Of a DNA stretch of 6,536 nt, positions 5,543-6,536 are shown one piece after another; position 1 is the first letter of the stretch; each line of letters starts with the position of its first letter. Under the pieces are notes generated by a model, which was not told the DNA's origin, ran no database searches, and saw nothing but the letters and a program-made list of their open reading frames with translations. A program made the position numbers and the translations under genes. Origin of the DNA: Candidatus Apopatocola equi (GTDB lineage Bacteria; Bacillota; Clostridia; Oscillospirales; Oscillospiraceae); NCBI GenBank assembly GCA_018065965.1, contig JAGHSH010000261.1:1-6536 (forward strand). The letters are read 5' to 3'.

Positions 5543-6536
5543 TCAAAGTACAGCGTTCAGGTACATGACAAACACGGCCAGAGCGCCGATGGCCCACACA
5601 GCATAGTCATTGACAACGCCGGAGTGGATGCCCTCGAGCTTCTCAAAGTAGCCCTTGAAGTTGTGGCGGAAGCCCCAGAAGAGGTCGCTGCCCACAACGG
5701 TGGAGCGGGTGGCCATTTCGCCGCCGAAGAAGGTGGCGTGCTTGTTGTCGATGTTTTCCTTGGAGTTGTTGGTGTAGCCGCGGGAGGACTTACCGAATAC
5801 GGCCACAACGGTGAAGGCGACCAGCACGGTGCCGAAGAGGATCAGCCACATGGCGGGAGTCCAGCTGCCGATGGTAATCTGCTCGGCAGAGATCTCAGCG
5901 GCCTCAGCGCCCATGATGCGGGCAGCGTAGCCCTGACCCATCATGGCGTCGATGTAGCGGTTCACGCCCATAACAGCGTTCACAGCGGGAGTGATGAGCT
6001 TCTCGGTGACGAAGTTGGGGCACACGCCGGTGAAGACGCACAGACCGGCCATCAGCCACATGGGAATGAGCATGGAGCCGGGCACTTCCTTCACGTCCTC
6101 AAACTCGGGACGGGACTGACCGAAGAAGGCGGACTGGGTGACCTTGATGAAGGAGGCCAGAGTCAGAGTGGAGGTGATGAGGGCAACCACGGTGACGAAG
6201 AGGTAGCCGATGTTGTCGGCGCTCTTGGAGAAGGCAGCCTGATAGATCATCCACTTGGACATGAAGCCGTTGAAGGGAGGAATGCCGGAGATGGAGAAGG
6301 CCGCGATCAGGAAGATGATGCAGGTCTGGGGCATCTTCTTGGCGAGACCGCCCATGTTGTTGAGGTTGGTGCGGCCGGTGGCGTAGTAAACAGCGCCGGC
6401 GCAGAGGAAGAGCAGGCCCTTGAACAGGGTGTGGTTCATGGCGTGATACAGGCCGCCGGCCACGCCCAGAGCAGTGCCGAGACCGATGGCGGTCAGCACG
6501 TAGCCGATCTGGGAGATGGAGTGGAAGGCCAGCAGA
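5543..6536 (-). CDS. NuoL/MrpD-family antiporter-like subunit of the hydrogenase complex (5' end outside window)
   Basis: C-terminal 330 residues of a proton- or sodium-translocating membrane subunit (EchA, CooM, HyfB or NuoL-like). The reading frame is open to the window edge. A GTG at 6499-6497 could be taken for a start but is internal: the preceding codons read LLAFHSISQIGY, a conserved stretch of this family. Numbered from the first visible residue, signatures include HAMNHTLFKGLLFL from His31, with the channel residues His35 and Lys39, and SGIPPFNGFMSKW in a later membrane helix. Many hydrophobic helices follow, then a polar linker and an amphipathic stretch rich in Gly, Glu and aromatic residues, and a final membrane segment near the C-terminus. 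This tail is longer than in plain NuoM/MrpD. The stop (TGA, 5545-5543) lies inside the ribosome binding site of the NuoH-like gene. Most of the protein and the operon promoter lie beyond the right edge. Confidence 0.9.
   Translation of the reverse strand, partial: LLAFHSISQIGYVLTAIGLGTALGVAGGLYHAMNHTLFKGLLFLCAGAVYYATGRTNLNNMGGLAKKMPQTCIIFLIAAFSISGIPPFNGFMSKWMIYQAAFSKSADNIGYLFVTVVALITSTLTLASFIKVTQSAFFGQSRPEFEDVKEVPGSMLIPMWLMAGLCVFTGVCPNFVTEKLITPAVNAVMGVNRYIDAMMGQGYAARIMGAEAAEISAEQITIGSWTPAMWLILFGTVLVAFTVVAVFGKSSRGYTNNSKENIDNKHATFFGGEMATRSTVVGSDLFWGFRHNFKGYFEKLEGIHSGVVNDYAVWAIGALAVFVMYLNAVL

Noticed and set aside
4401..5606. Long plus-strand open frame opposite the small subunit and NuoH-like genes
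   Set aside because: It spans two well-supported genes on the other strand, is rich in Gly, His, Asp and Gln, and has no family resemblance or ribosome binding site.
6497..6499. GTG as the start codon of the NuoL-like protein
   Set aside because: The frame continues upstream to the window edge with residues typical of the family (SISQIGY), so this is an internal valine.

Overview
The window looks like chromosome from a fairly GC-rich Clostridia member (Bacillota), most likely an Oscillospiraceae-type gut anaerobe. That is an inference from four things: strong AGGAGG-type ribosome binding sites, a ferredoxin-tailed aldo/keto reductase, a six-subunit-type energy-converting hydrogenase module, and AT-rich intergenic DNA between GC-rich genes. 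It reads as ordinary chromosome; I see no insertion sequence, phage gene, tRNA, rRNA or CRISPR array.

Left part (1-165): a divergent intergenic region with two outward-facing sigma-A-type promoters. The minus-strand promoter (TGGACA-17 bp-TATAAT) drives a gene of which only the first eight codons (MKKSAVLL) are visible. The plus-strand promoter is an extended -10 (TGGTATAAT).

Plus-strand operon (166-3382): a eukaryotic-type hexokinase; then, coupled by an ATGA overlap, a secreted, membrane-anchored protein with two diverged SH3-like modules; then, 5 bp on, an aldo/keto reductase with two C-terminal [4Fe-4S] motifs. It ends in a strong hairpin terminator at 3396-3428. The hexokinase presumably feeds glucose 6-phosphate into glycolysis. 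The reductase is a cytosolic redox enzyme of unknown substrate.

Convergent spacer (3383-3679): two bidirectional terminators flank about 200 bp of non-coding DNA with two further strong hairpins. It may be a dispersed repeat element.

Minus-strand operon (6536 down to 3680): the 3' end of a group 4 (Ech/Coo/Hyf-like) membrane-bound [NiFe] hydrogenase or hydrogenase-related operon. In transcription order it holds an antiporter-like NuoL/MrpD-family subunit (5' end outside the window), a NuoH/EchB-like membrane subunit, a NuoB/EchC-like small subunit and a NuoI/EchF-like polyferredoxin subunit. Stops, starts and Shine-Dalgarno sites overlap or nearly so. Such complexes couple ferredoxin oxidation to H2 formation and H+ or Na+ translocation. 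The catalytic large subunit (NuoD/EchE) and the NuoC/EchD subunit are not here; the operon terminates straight after the ferredoxin subunit.

The clearest anomaly is a one-base deletion near the 3' end of the ferredoxin-subunit gene. Restoring one base gives an ordinary 140-aa protein ending 11 bp before the terminator. As written, the frame runs through both terminators into the antisense of the reductase gene.
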